Positions 46,170-58,030 of a stretch of DNA of 64,000 nt are shown here, in pieces; the stretch's first letter is position 1, and each line of letters begins with the position of its first letter. A model generated the notes under the pieces. That model was not told the origin of the DNA and made no database searches. It saw only the letters and a list, made by a program, of their open reading frames with translations. The position numbers and the translations under genes are program-made. Source of the DNA: Siphonodentalium dalli (lineage: Eukaryota; Mollusca; Scaphopoda; Gadilida; Siphonodentaliidae); contig CP136063.1 of assembly GCA_032622095.1 (NCBI GenBank), positions 266,097,426-266,161,425 on the forward strand, given 5' to 3'.

Positions 46170-46335
46170 TATAAGGATTAACTGTCATGTGGACTATTTT
46201 TATGGAGATGTAACGGTGAGGTAAGTGGACATAACTTGTATGTAAAACCCTTCGGGTTTTACACAAGTTATGTCCACTTACCTCACCGTTACATCTCCAT
46301 AAAAACAGTCCACATGACAGTTAATCCTTATATAT
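46170..46335. mobile_element. Near-perfect 160-bp hairpin (foldback MITE)
   Basis: Arms of about 76 bp (TAAGGATTAACTGTCATGTG, GTAACGGTGAGGTAAGTGGA and complements) meet at AAACCCTTCGGGTTTT. It has about one mismatch per arm. The flanks are TATA-rich, compatible with a TA or TATA target. Confidence 0.7.
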
Positions 46336-47054
46336 ACGAAATGTATTTTCGAAAAAATGGAATAAATGTCATTTATTTTCATTTATCTGCTTCCCTACCC
46401 GAATGTTCGCGTATTTTATTGTTGCCCACACGATTTAACAACGCACATATATGTATACAAGTGGTACGTGTTTTAGAAGAAGCAATGAGCGTTTATTTCA
46501 GCCAAAAGTGTGCAACTTCAGGTATGGACTTCAGGTATGGACTTCAGGTATGGACTTCCGACAAAGGCGGTGCTCTCGAAGCTTGTATAAAATAAATGAA
46601 CAATTCTACTTTGATAAGTTTGAAGTTGATTGTGTTTACATGGTTAACGCCACCAAACAAAAACAAAATAAACGAAGCGAAAACCCGTGCAGTGACGCCA
46701 ATAAAAAACAATTGCATTTCTTCTAGTTTACGAAAAGAAATTTAGCAGAGGTGCGGTTTTGAGACTTTTCTCATAACAACATATTTCTATAGATGATAAC
46801 ACCATGACTGAAAATCTGGTATACTTGGTGAAATGAAGGAATTGCAGAAATACTTCGACATGCTTTCCATTTTTTTAAATTCAGCAGCGTAGATAAATAC
46901 ACACCGCGAGGACGGGTGACCGCACCGCAAACATAATTCTATATATCTTGCGTATATATACCGCAAATGGTAATTTAAAACGAAGTAATCTTTATGCATG
47001 ACCAAAAAAGTGCAGATAATATCATATGGGAGATGATGGTATGATTAAGCACAA

Positions 47055-48840
47055 TCGACGTTGGCACCTCCCACCCCCTTACATCATCTTTTCCTAACGA
47101 TCCGCTACGATCATCCTTCACCAGTCACCATTCTCTCACATTCCACACAGCTGTAAATAAGTTACTTATTGTGCGACTTTGTCTAGTATGTAATTTTGTA
47201 ACAACGTATACCGGAGAGGGGCTCATTAAGTTATGTAACAATGTATACCGGAGAGGGGCTCATTAAGTTATGTAACAATGTATACCGGAGAGGAGCTCAT
47301 TAAGTTATGTAACAATGTATACCGGATAGGGGCTCATTAAGTTATGTAACAATGTATACCGGAGAGGGGGTCATTAAGTTATGTAACAATGTATACCGGA
47401 GAGGGGGTCATTAAGTTATGTAACAATGTATACCGGAGAGGGGCTCATTAAGTTATGTAACAATGTATACCGGAGAGGGGCTCATTAAGTTATGTAACAA
47501 CGTATACCGGAGAGGAGCTCATTAAGTTATGTAACAATGTATACCGGAGAGGGGCTCATTAAGTTATGTAACAATGTATACCGGAGAGGGGCTCATTAAG
47601 TTATGTAACAATGTATAGTGGAGAGGGGCTCATTAAGTTATGTAACAATGTATACCGGAGAGGGGCTCATTAAGTTATGTAACAATGTATACCGGAGAGG
47701 GGCTCATTAAGTTATGTAACAATGTATACCGGAGAGGGGCTCATTAAGTAATGTAACAATGTATACCGGAGAGGGGCTCATTAAGTTATGTAACAATGTA
47801 TACCGGAGAGGGGCTCATTAAGTTATGTAACAATGTATACCGGAGAGGGGCTCATTAAGTTATGTAACAATGTATACCGGAGAGGGGCTCATTAAGTTAT
47901 GTAACAATGTATACCGGAGAGGGGCTCATTAAGTTATGTAACAATGTATACCGGAGAGGAGCTCATTAAGTTATGTAACAATGTATACCGGATAGGGGCT
48001 CATTAAGTTATGTAACAATGTATACCGGAGAGGGGGTCATTAAGTTATGTAACAATGTATACCGGAGAGGGGGTCATTAAGTTATGTAACAATGTATACC
48101 GGAGAGGGGCTCATTAAGTTATGTAACAATGTATACCGGAGAGGGGCTCATTAAGTTATGTAACAACGTATACCGGAGAGGAGCTCATTAAGTTATGTAA
48201 CAATGTATACCGGAGAGGGGCTCATTAAGTTATGTAACAATGTATACCGGAGAGGGGCTCATTAAGTTATGTAACAATGTATACCGGAGAGGGGCTCATT
48301 AAGTTATGTAACAATGTATACCGGATAGGGGCTCATTAAGTTATGTAACAATGTATACCGGAGAGGGGGTCATTAAGTTATGTAACAATGTATACCGGAG
48401 AGGGGGTCATTAAGTTATGTAACAATGTATACCGGAGAGGGGCTCATTAAGTTATGTAACAATGTATACCGGAGAGGGGCTCATTAAGTTATGTAACAAC
48501 GTATACCGGAGAGGAGCTCATTAAGTTATGTAACAATGTATACCGGAGAGGGGCTCATTAAGTTATGTAACAATGTATACCGGAGAGGGGCTCATTAAGT
48601 TATGTAACAATGTATAGTGGAGAGGGGCTCATTAAGTTATGTAACAATGTATACCGGAGAGGGGCTCATTAAGTTATGTAACAATGTATACCGGAGAGGG
48701 GCTCATTAAGTTATGTAACAATGTATACCGGAGAGGGGCTCATTAAGTTATGTAACAATGTATACCCGAGAGGGGCTCATTAAGTTATGTAACTTGTGCC
48801 CCAATCCACTTTGTATTATTACAAATAAAATATGTTTAAA
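47055..48840 (+). repeat. Retroelement-type 3' UTR carrying the 37-bp array
   Basis: The left flank GTTGGCACCTCCCACCCCC to TGTAAATAAGTTACTTATTG and the right flank CTTGTGCCCCAATCCACTTT to AAATAAAATATGTTT match the minus-strand copy at 27165-27420 on both sides of the array. The AATAAA near the end suggests a polyadenylated retroelement 3' end. Confidence 0.6.
47195..48795. repeat. 37-bp minisatellite with higher-order structure, about 43 units
   Basis: TATACCGGAGAGGGGCTCAT and TAAGTTATGTAACAATG recur every 37 bp. Rare variants recur at multiples of the unit: CCGGATAGG at about 47323, 47989 and 48324 (spacings about 18 and 9 units), and TATAGTGGAGAGG at about 47615 and 48613 (27 units). Blocks of about 9 units (about 333 bp) were therefore duplicated. 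An unexpanded relative is at 27165-27420 on the minus strand. Confidence 0.9.
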
Positions 48841-49814
48841 GTAAAAGACAATTTATGGCACGGTAGCTCTTTTTCTTACACGATGCCACGACAGTCGCGA
48901 CAGTAGTCACACTAGTACGGCATTTCAATCTTTGCACCGTCAAAATGACGGATGGGTGTAGTTGTCTCTCACAACGGCGGCCCCCACCCCCTTTTTCGTA
49001 CGCCGCATTCCATGCCCTGTTATGAGGTACGCCGTATTCCAGCCCCTCTGTTAGGAGGTATTCGGTATTCCAAAAATACCGGTATTCGTACGCCGGCCTT
49101 CCAAAAAATGAAGTTTTCATATATTTGTATGTATTCCATATGGCTGTTAACTGGTATTCCGTATTCCACCATCTGTGTTAAGTGGTATTCCGTATTCCAT
49201 GGGAGGTGGGGCGGGGCCTCGTATAGGCTACACTGGTGTAAATGTTTTCCATGGGCCTCAGTGCAAACGTTTAGGAACAAGAGAGCTAAATTTGTTCCAG
49301 AGTCGGGGAGCGAGTGCACCGTGGAATGCTAGAGGTGAAGGTAACTGAAGAATGGCCTTCACCTCATACATGTGACACGTTATTAAAAGATGAGATCGTG
49401 TTTGTTTAATTTGTACGTCATATCTATAAATAATTTAAACTGGTGAATAGAATGGAGGAATGGATTAAAGGCGGATGAAGATGGATAATACTAAAATCAA
49501 GTGGTAATACGGCCAAATTTCGTGATACTCCAGTGATAATACGGCCATATTTCGTTGAACAAAATGTTGATAAATAACACGTTTTGGGAAATTTGATACC
49601 AAAGTTGAGAGTGGTTAGCATTATTTTTTTGCAATTAATCGATTCTGATAACTAAAGCGTATTTTGAAGAAATGTTGTTGTATCTTGACGATGTGGAGAC
49701 CGTCTGATTGGATTGAGTACCTTTAAATCTCGTGTTTGCGTAACTAGGGCCAGACCCAACTAAAAATACTGTAATTTTTCAGACTACACCACAAAAGTTT
49801 AACTTTACAACAAA

Positions 49815-50640
49815 TATATTTTTGAAGATTTTATTGCGGGAACACAATGTATTATATAACAGCTAACATTGCTGATGACGTATGTCTGAGTTGGAATGTA
49901 GACTAAAGCCTCAAGGTCGTATTGTGAATTATGGGGGTGTATTTAATCCGATTAGCAGATTTTGGTCCGCATTTAGAGGCATTCTGTGGTGGTGAGAAAC
50001 CTTTAGTGATAAGTCGTAGTTGTTGTGATCATTTGAATGATTAGTTGTTTTAACCCTTTCAGTGCCAGGTCCGATTTGTGTATCAACCCATATACCCTGT
50101 GCCAATGCATTCTCTTATATATGCGAGTCGACCATAGGTCGCCTCGCATATATAAGAGAATGCATTGGCTAACAATTTTTCATCATTTGTTATTATTTTT
50201 TACAATTTATTACAATTTTAATAATGTTTTCTTATATTCTTTAACAGACTTATTTTGTAGGGAATCTTACGTTTTTCATGGGCGTCAAAATTATTACTAT
50301 GAGTACTTGGTGATATTTTTGAGTTATAACATGCCCCTAAGGTTTTATCCAGTTTGTTTTTAAATTTGCTATAGCATGCTTAAGCATACCCAAAAAAAAA
50401 CGTCAACCCAAAAAAAATATTAAAAAAATATATATATATATATATTTATTTTTTAATTTTGTTAGGGCCTTTTTACAGACCGTAAATTAGGGCCGATGAG
50501 ATCGGGCCCTAGCACTAAAAGGGTTAACGGAATTCTGAGGTGGTCTATTCATGAAAGCAATATATTTTATATTATATATATACATAATAATATTATCTTG
50601 AGGGCGTTACCATTTCTGACTATGTTTTCCTTGTTTTATT
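49815..50640 (+). repeat. Dispersed repeat interrupted by a solo MITE hairpin
   Basis: The first part (49830-50052, GCGGGAACACAATGTATTAT to GATTAGTTGTTTTAAC) and second part (50524-50640, TTAACGGAATTCTGAGG to CCATTTCTGACTATG) are contiguous in the copy at 61290-61635. About 470 bp, including the hairpin at 50095-50168, has been inserted between them. Confidence 0.6.
50095..50168. mobile_element. Solo terminal hairpin of the hairpin-ended MITE
   Basis: CCCTGTGCCAATGCATTCTC with its folded-back arm is followed by the family's TAACAATTTT body start. No right end is found. It lies inside a copy of another dispersed repeat (49815-50640). Confidence 0.6.
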
Positions 50641-50855
50641 CTCTCTTATTGTTTGATCCCGCATCCGTTTGAGAGCGCCCAATCATATGTACACAATTGT
50701 AACCACAAGCAGAGCACCGGAGCGTTATAAAGACAGAATCCAATGTTTCAAGTTCTCGACTGGGTGCTCAAATTGCTGAAAGCAGATTGCGTCTTAACCA
50801 TCCACCATTGGCGAATTCAAAAGAATGATGATTCTAACACCCCCCCCCCCCCCAG

Positions 50856-51102
50856 ACATTGACGGTAAATGGTGCACAAATTCCTAATACAGCAATCATA
50901 ATCAATGGAATCCGATATTACAGAAACCCAGAGAACCCATTAAAAGCCCCACTATATAATAATCAACACTCATATATCACGGCATCAAAGGCGCTCATTA
51001 GAGGTAACGATGGTCATGCCAGGCTGCAATCCAACAATTATTTCCCATTCATCAACGTACCAAATGGTCTGTTTTCGGATGTGAGATATTCCGGTAATCA
51101 AG
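50856..51102 (+). CDS. Possible internal exon of an unrecognised host gene
   Basis: A C-tract ending in CAG (50839-50855) forms a strong-looking splice acceptor. An open frame of 82 codons follows and is cut by CAAG/GTGGGT, a good donor. The peptide contains NGIRYYRNPENPLKAP and SNNYFPFINVPNGLFSDVRY. Its mixed composition is unlike the surrounding repeats. I do not recognise the protein. Start phase 0 and end phase 1 are inferred. No flanking exon was found in the window, and the C-tract could also be a plain poly-C run. Confidence 0.35.
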
Positions 51103-51329
51103 GTGGGTAATTTAAGTGACCACACACAGCATGACGTCTATCACCAATTAGTCTGAATCATTCAGACGTCATATGTTTCAACTCACGTCTCTGATGGAAA
51201 GTTGCTGCAATAGTATACATATTTCGCATAATATACTATTCTACTCTTAAGTAACTTGATTGTTTTGGTTGCTTGGAGTTTATCGTTCTTGTGGGTTTTC
51301 AGCCGCTATGCCATACCACAACGTTGTTA

Positions 51330-51515
51330 TTTTTACCCAGTGGTTAAAAGACCACACAGAACGTTAATTTCATACGGAAACCACTCAACTGCTCGTAGAA
51401 ACCATAACCCCCTGAGAGCAACTAACAAATGTGTCCAGATACACGAATCAGGTTACCCTGGCCCACTTACCCTCCTTGTGTGTGGATCACAAATCGGCGC
51501 TTATCTGGTTAGAGC
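51330..51515 (+). repeat. Dispersed repeat, second copy
   Basis: ACGTTAATTTCATACGGAAA to CACAAATCGGCGCTTATCTG matches 41270-41400. The 96-codon frame over it is therefore probably not a gene. Confidence 0.5.
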
Positions 51516-51639
51516 TAGCTGCAGTGGTAGTGGTTTGGGGGGCTAACACCGGGATGGTCGAATAGACCGAGAGGTCTACTCCCTCACCCCTCATGTGTAT
51601 AGCTTTTATTCAGAAATATCAACACAAGAAGAAAAAAAC

Positions 51640-52313
51640 ATAGCATTTTTACATAATTTTCTTGAATTCTTTTATTGCAGTGCATGGTGGTGGTCTTTTT
51701 TTAGCAGGCAATTCTGCCATCGCTGTTGATCCAGGCATTTCCCGATGAAGCTTCTGCCTGTATATTTGACGGTCCCTCAGCAGGTGGAATTCCAAATTAG
51801 AGCACTGGTAGACCCTTCCTGATTTGTGGTGTTGGGAGATGATCTGTTTGATCCGCACACCATTTCGTTCCATGCGTTAATTTTTCTTGGCTTTCTTTCT
51901 TTGGTGACGCCGGCCTTTCTTCGTACATCGGCGTCGCAGGGACGGAGCTGTCAATTTCCGTCCCTGGTGGAGTTGTGCTGGATGGAGGTGTTGCCATCTC
52001 CACATCGAAGACAGCGGTGGGGACTTCCGGGATGACGTCGGCGTCCCTGTTGCCGCTGTCCACGTCGACGACAGGGACATCCGGGGTGACTTCGGCGTTC
52101 CTGCTTCCGCTGGTGGTAGTGACGTCGACATCCGGCAAATCTTCTTGCCCTGAGGTCAAGTGGGAGGGAACTGTGCGCCTTGATGGTGTCTTCTTTTTGT
52201 TCTTCTTCTTCTTCCCGGTGCAGCTGGTCTGGATAGCCCGGGACCGAAGGAGTCCGGTCGGTCCATCCATGCCACGGCCGGTAGAGGGTTCTCGACAAAA
52301 AACTCACGGCCAC
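51640..52313 (-). pseudogene. Unrecognised coding-like block, frameshifted
   Basis: This stretch is G+C-richer than its surroundings. On the minus strand one frame (52270-51797) reads a basic KKKKNKKK run and then a Pro/Asp/Val-rich linker with two related pieces (VTPDVPVVDVDSGNRDADV and VIPEVPTAVFDVEMATP). Near 51865 a neighbouring frame takes over with MERNGVRIKQIISQHHKSGR and FHLLRDRQIYRQKL to 51649. This looks like one frameshifted coding sequence, either a retroelement ORF1-like tail or a host exon. No domain is recognised. Confidence 0.35.
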
Positions 52314-52614
52314 TCAATGGCTTAGCGCGTCTAGCACTAATGCGACCTTACCATCGAGTGACCCGATCGATAATCTAGAGCTAGCTTCGTCGTCGGGCGG
52401 CTTAATATATTGGGATAATGCACAATGAACCTTACCGACTGAGTAACCATGAGTCCCCATCTGAACAGCTAAATCAGTGAATGCATTGGTACTCTGAAAT
52501 GTACTTTAAGCAACTACCGGTATATCGTAAATTCAATCTCCATGCAAACAACGGCTTCCATCGATAAATTCGAAGAAAACCACGTCATTAAAGATATTAT
52601 GTACTTGTTCAGGT

Positions 52615-52950
52615 GCGTGGAACTGACAAGTTAATAATCGGGCGCTATGCCAACTGGAGGAATGTTGTATTCTACTAACGTCGCCGAAAATTTGAAGCAA
52701 ATCGACCATCCCACTCTATAGAAAACATCGTTTGAACAACGCTATAAATTGTAAATATTTACTACTTGATTCGGGACGCATCTATGGGCGATAAACTATA
52801 TAACGAAAACGATTTCGCCATCGAGAGTCACTGCATTTAATTAATATATAAGAATGACGACGTGTATTGTCTATTTGGATATAATAATTACTACATGAAC
52901 AAGATTATTCTCTATTTCTATTTGATCACCCTACCGGGGTATTTCACATC
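52615..52950 (+). repeat. Dispersed repeat, third copy
   Basis: Starts GTGCGTGGAACTGACAAGTT and ends CACCCTACCGGGGTATTTCA, collinear with 1480-1840. Confidence 0.65.
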
Positions 52951-53001
52951 ACTGTAACTAAGCGGATTCCCATAATTTGGCAAACATACAACCCTAGCAC
53001 A

Positions 53002-53098
53002 GGTCCCGGACACAAAATTGATCATAACATTAAAAGTACCTATAAATCATTTTATATATGAACTTTTAGTGTTACGACCAATTCTGTGTCCGTGACCT
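53002..53098. mobile_element. Hairpin MITE of about 97 bp
   Basis: GGTCCCGGACACAAAATTGA and TAACATTAAAAGT are inverted at the right as ACTTTTAGTGTTACGACCAA and TGTGTCCGTGACC. Confidence 0.6.
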
Positions 53099-53934
53099 TA
53101 TAATTGAGAGTTATGGAGGCACGGAATAAGTACGGTTGTTCATTGCTTCAGTGAGAAGCCATCGGATGCTGGCGAAATAAAGACGTCGAACAAGCCTCGG
53201 TCCGAAATAACGGTCATGTGACCGGACAGATATCTCAGCTGTGGCTGACCGAACACGGGTTTATTCATATATCAAAATGCAGAGAATTATTATTGGAATA
53301 CGATTATTCAACCATTATATTTTAAATTTGTCTCTCTGTTCTGTTATTGCATTTCTTCATTTTCTTGCCACATTTTGATTTGGGATCTGTAACACAATGC
53401 GACACATATACATATATAGTCTAGAACTCTGTCATTTGCGATTGCGCACTGTAGCATGGGTAAATGTTCTAACCGATTACCGGTGGTGGGCAGGCGACTG
53501 CGGTAATGGTGTCCACCATTTGGACCTTGTCCAATCTAAGCAATTCAATTATGTCTGGCATTGGAGACACTAATATCTGACGAGAATCGCGGACATTCAT
53601 TGATCGTGAAACCATGTCGCTTTATCAAGTGTCTGCTTCTTCTTGTACTACCTCCAATTTTCCGCAGATATATTTCTCTTGAAAGGACTTTGGGATATCG
53701 GCCATCGCGAGTGTTGTCTCTGCCAAGTAGGGATACGACCTGATACCGCTTGTAAGTGTCGTATTATGGGAGTATTTATTTTCTGCTCTCTTAGATGCCA
53801 GTGTGGTGTTACAATATCCAAACTGCAGACATGTTTCAACAATGAGCTGAGTTTACAGTAATTAATAATGAACAAGAGCACGCCGTCAGGGCGTGGCATA
53901 ATACGCCCGTTTCTGGAGTAGAGTGGAGCAAGGT

Positions 53935-54400
53935 TTAATTCATTTGTTTGAAACCTTTGACTTAAGACGAAATAATATTTGAACTTGATCTGTATACCAA
54001 ATTTGGTTCAGTTCACTCGATTCAATCTAAAGTTATCAACCGGAAACCGCATATCAGGTAAAATCTAAGACGAAAAAGGGCATAACTCAGTCAATATCAT
54101 GCGGACGAAACCCATATTCGAACTTGATCTGCATTTTGGTGTGGTAAACTAATATACCAAATTTGGTTCAGTTCATTTGATTCAATCTAAAGTTATCATC
54201 TGGAAACCGCAAATCAGGTAAAATCTAAGTCGAAAAATGGACATAACTCAGTCAAAATTATGCGGACGAACCCCATATTCGAACTTGATCTGTATTTTGG
54301 GGTGGTAAACTAATGTACCAAATTTGGTTCAGTTCACTTGATTCAATCTAAAGTTATCATCCGGAAACCAAAAGCGGACGGGCGGACGGACGGCTATTTC
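53935..54400 (+). repeat. 160-bp tandem repeat, 3 units, with GGACGG end
   Basis: ATTTGGTTCAGTTCA recurs at 54001, 54161 and 54322, together with AAAGTTATCATCTGGAAACC. The last unit runs into GGACGGGCGGACGGACGG. The type is widespread in marine invertebrate genomes. Confidence 0.65.
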
Positions 54401-54469
54401 ATTTACATAATACGACCGTTTTTTCAAACGGACGTATAAAAAGCTATACATATTTAATATATGAATGTA

Positions 54470-56010
54470 GTGTGAATATGTTTCTGATCGGACAAAAGCC
54501 GTCACATGATAATTAGGGAAAAGGTAATATTGGACTCCCAAAAGTCATACAGGACTCGAACGAGTCCAATGTGACTTTTATAAAAGTTATCGGGGCTGGG
54601 TGACGTCATATTTGGATAAACATACAGATGGATAATAAAAATGCCAGTATACAATGCTGTGTACCGATTGTATCGTCTCGTCCATTGTGACTTTTCGCCA
54701 CAACCTGGACTCGTACAAGAAAAACACTTATTATCCATCCCTTAACTAACACTATTTTGGATTGGGCAAAAGCCGACATATAATAATCCGGGGAAAAGTC
54801 ATATTGGACTTCCGAAAGTCATATTGGACTCCCGAAAGTCATACTGGACTCCCGAAAGTCATATTGGACTCCCAAAAGTAATATTGGACTCCCGAAAGTC
54901 ATATTGGACTCACAAAAGTCATATTGGAATCAATTGAGTCGAATATGACTTGTTATCTGGACTCCATGACGTCACGAAGTAACTCTATTGCCAAATGAAT
55001 CGGTGAAATTGTGATGTGCGCAATACTCTGGTGGATTTAACAGACGTTTCAATTCCGCATTGAGTTATTTTTCACTTCCGTGTTTACTTTCCAAATCATG
55101 CTTTGATGATCAGATACAGGCTTTTATAGAGAATCAAGTGCCGACAGATACCAAAAATAACCACAAAAGTTTTATTCCCAAAATTTGGATAAACATACAG
55201 ATGGATACTAAAGATGTCATTATACAATGTTGTGTACAGTATGTGTTTTTCTTTTACTCGTCCAGGTTGTGCTGAAAAGTCATATTGGACTCGATACAAC
55301 ATGGACTCGTACAAGAAAAACACATTGTATAATAACTTTATAATACTGCACACAGTATTGTATAATAACTTCATAATATATTAATAATATATTTCAATAT
55401 TGACATGATTGTGCGGCGCTGCGTTTGTTGGAGCAAATTTAGTGTGCCCCAGCGCTAGTAGACAGTATGATAATATAAAGTTATTAAACAATGTTGTGTA
55501 CAGTATGTGTTTTTCTTGTACGAGTCTAGGTTGTGGTGAAAAGTTATATTGGGCGAGACACGCAGTGTCGAGTCCAATATGACTTTTCACCACAACCTGG
55601 ACGAGTACAAGAAAAACTCATACTGTACACAACATTGTATAATGACATTTTTATTATCCGTCTGTATGTTTATCAAATTTTTGGGAATAAAACTGTTTTG
55701 GTTATTTTTTTTATTTGCTATAAAATCCTGTATTTCATCATCAGAAAGCATGATTTGTAACAGTAAACACGGAAGTGGATAAAAACTCAATGCGGAAGTG
55801 AAACGCCTGCCAAATCCACCAGTGTTGCGCGCGCACCCAATTTCACCGATTCATTTCACAACAGAGTTAATTTGTGACGTCACGGAGTCCCGATAAAAAA
55901 GTGATATTGCACACTTGGGAGTCCAATGTGACTTTCGGGAGTCCAATATGACTTTTCCCCGGATTATCAGGTGACGGCTTTTGCCCTATCAGAAATAGTG
56001 TTAGTTAAGG
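54470..56010. mobile_element. Foldback element family with repeated GGACTCCCGAAAGTCAT motif
   Basis: The main copy has long inverted arms, about 54732-55290 and 55560-56005. The outer ends match (TTAACTAACACTATTT, then GGGCAAAAGCCG), and the inner part shares CACAACCTGGACGAGTACAA. A shorter relative lies directly left at 54470-54731. In the left arm the 19-20-bp motif AGTCATATTGGACTCCCGA is tandemly repeated six or seven times (54805-54935). No transposase is visible. Confidence 0.6.
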
Positions 56011-56049
56011 ATTGATAATACGGAAATACAATCCTGCATGATTCATATG

Positions 56050-56120
56050 CTATTGTGGGAAATGTTCAGATAATAAGTTCACTGGTGGCTTGTTGAACTT
56101 ATTATCTGAAAATTTCCTAA
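56050..56120. mobile_element. Small hairpin (AAATGTTCAGATAATAAGTTCA)
   Basis: GTTCAGATAATAAGTTCA is inverted after a 10-bp loop. The same sequence ends blocks at 6165-6185, 8328-8350 and 26245-26270, so it is a dispersed repeat end. Confidence 0.5.
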
Positions 56121-56379
56121 GGGACCTACTAGTTAGTATAGAAAAGGCCATAACGTCGTCAGTTGTATTGTCCGTGAATGAAGGGTACGCATATGGTTTA
56201 GTTAAGAAATGAAATTAGTTTGAATATGTGTGCTCTAGCGGCCACAGCACTATACCCGCCAATAAAACACACTCAACCTACATTCATTTCTTATATTTAT
56301 ATAGCCCTTTCCTTATTAATTTCTACAAACTTTTTGTTTCTGAACTCTATCTGCAGTTTGGATATTATAACGTAATGAC

Positions 56380-58030
56380 AGCTTCGTGCGCTATGCACCG
56401 TACCGACTGCGCCATCTGAGACCCGTATATATCCGCAACGGGATGGTTACCTGGTGGGGTAAAGTGTCTACTTAGTACTTACATGCTTTTTACCCCCTAA
56501 CTATTTGAAACTAACCAGTCCCGTAGTAGCTGGGCGGTCAATGGCATCCAAATGTACTATTCGTCGTACCAACTTTACCGCGGGGCAACCAGCCTATAGC
56601 CGCAAAGCGAACGGTTACCTGGTATAAGTAAGTCTATACTTACACGATTTTAGCCATTTACGTCTGAATTACAACCAGCTCTACGAATTATGACAGTCTA
56701 GTGCGCTATGCTATGCACCGTGCTGACTATGCCACATAATATAGCCGCAATGAGAAGTACCCAATGAGATGATAAAGTCTAGTTACATGTTTTACAGGTA
56801 ATTCTTCAAGGATTGGCCATTTATAAACGGACAATCCGTACCTAAAATGTTCGTTAATTAATGGACAATCCGACCACGCGTGGCACGCGAGCTTGGGATT
56901 GTCCACTAAATGACGACATGTATAGCTAATCCTGCATGTTAGCATCATATTTAATATGAAGGGCAATAACTCTATAAAGAATTTTAATTTACTAAATAAC
57001 GGCGATCTGCATGAGAAGAAGTGTTAGACGAAATAACGGAAATATTCGAAGAAGTAAGGGAAGAATTTGACTTATATTTCAAAAGAGTTGATCTGTTGTG
57101 GTGTTGCAAATTTCTCATACAAATCTCCGTTATTTAGTAAAGGTACATTCTTTATAGAGTTATTACCCATCAGATTAAATATGAAGCTAACATGCAGGAT
57201 TATCTACATTTGTCGTGATTTAGTGGACAATACCAAGATCGCGTGTCACGCGTGGTCGGATTGTCCATTAATTAACGATCATTTTAGGTACGGATTGTCC
57301 GTTTATAAGTGGACAATCTTATGCGCATTAGGTGGTTTTACCCACTAACTAAGCATAACGTAAATTAAAGGTTAGAAAGCGCAGCCGATACGTAATTGAA
57401 CTTACAACCAGCTCAACGAGTAATGACAGCCTAGACCGCTATGCTATGCACCGTGACGACTATGCCACCTATTTAGCCGCAATGGAAAGGGTTACGCAAT
57501 GAGATGATAAAGTCTATTTACATGTTTTACCCACTAACTACGCATAACGTAAATCCAATAGTCAGAAAGCGAAGCCGATATGTAATGTTCATTTACGATT
57601 GAACTTACAACCACCTCTACGAGTTATGGCAGCCTTGTGTGCTATGCTATGCACCGTGCCGACTATGTCACCCATATAGCCGCAATGAATAGGGTTACGT
57701 AATGAGATGATAAAATATACTTACATGTTTTACCCACTAACTACGCATAACGTAAATCCAATGGTTAGAAAGCGAAGCCGATATGTATTTAAATGTTCAT
57801 TTACAATTGAACTTACAACCACCTCTACGAGTTATGGCAGCCTATAGTGCGCTATGCTATGCACCGTGCCGACTATGCCAACCATATCGCCGTAATGAGA
57901 AGGGTTATATATACTCAATGAGATAAAGTCTACTTACATGTTTTACCCACTAACTACGCATAACGTAAATCCAAAGGTTAGAAAGCGAAGCCGATAAGTA
58001 ATATTCATTTACGATTGAACTTAAATATCC
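56380..58030 (-). repeat. Tandem tRNA/SINE-like units of about 205-213 bp
   Basis: The motif TTTTACCCACTAACTA recurs at about 57525, 57728 and 57941. Each unit carries on the minus strand an A-box-like TGGCATAGTCGG (near 57668, 57463, 57880; a better TGGCGCAGTCGG near 56410) and about 45 bp further a B-box-like GGTTGTAAGTTCAATC (for example 57598-57613 and 57807-57824). This is the layout of a Pol III internal promoter. A foldback element interrupts the array at 56796-57335. Function of the units is not claimed. Confidence 0.55.
56796..57335. mobile_element. Foldback DNA element with TTTTAC duplication
   Basis: Two arms of about 200 bp are inverted: 56815-57020 against 57090-57320. They share, for example, TATAAACGGACAATCCG and TTAATTAATGGACAATCCGA. 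TTTTAC flanks it at 56790-56795 and 57336-57341. It splits a SINE-like unit that is intact in neighbouring copies. No coding capacity is seen. Confidence 0.65.

Noticed and set aside
51256-51546. 96-codon frame as a gene
   Set aside because: It overlaps a dispersed repeat with a collinear copy at 41235-41400 that is not open.
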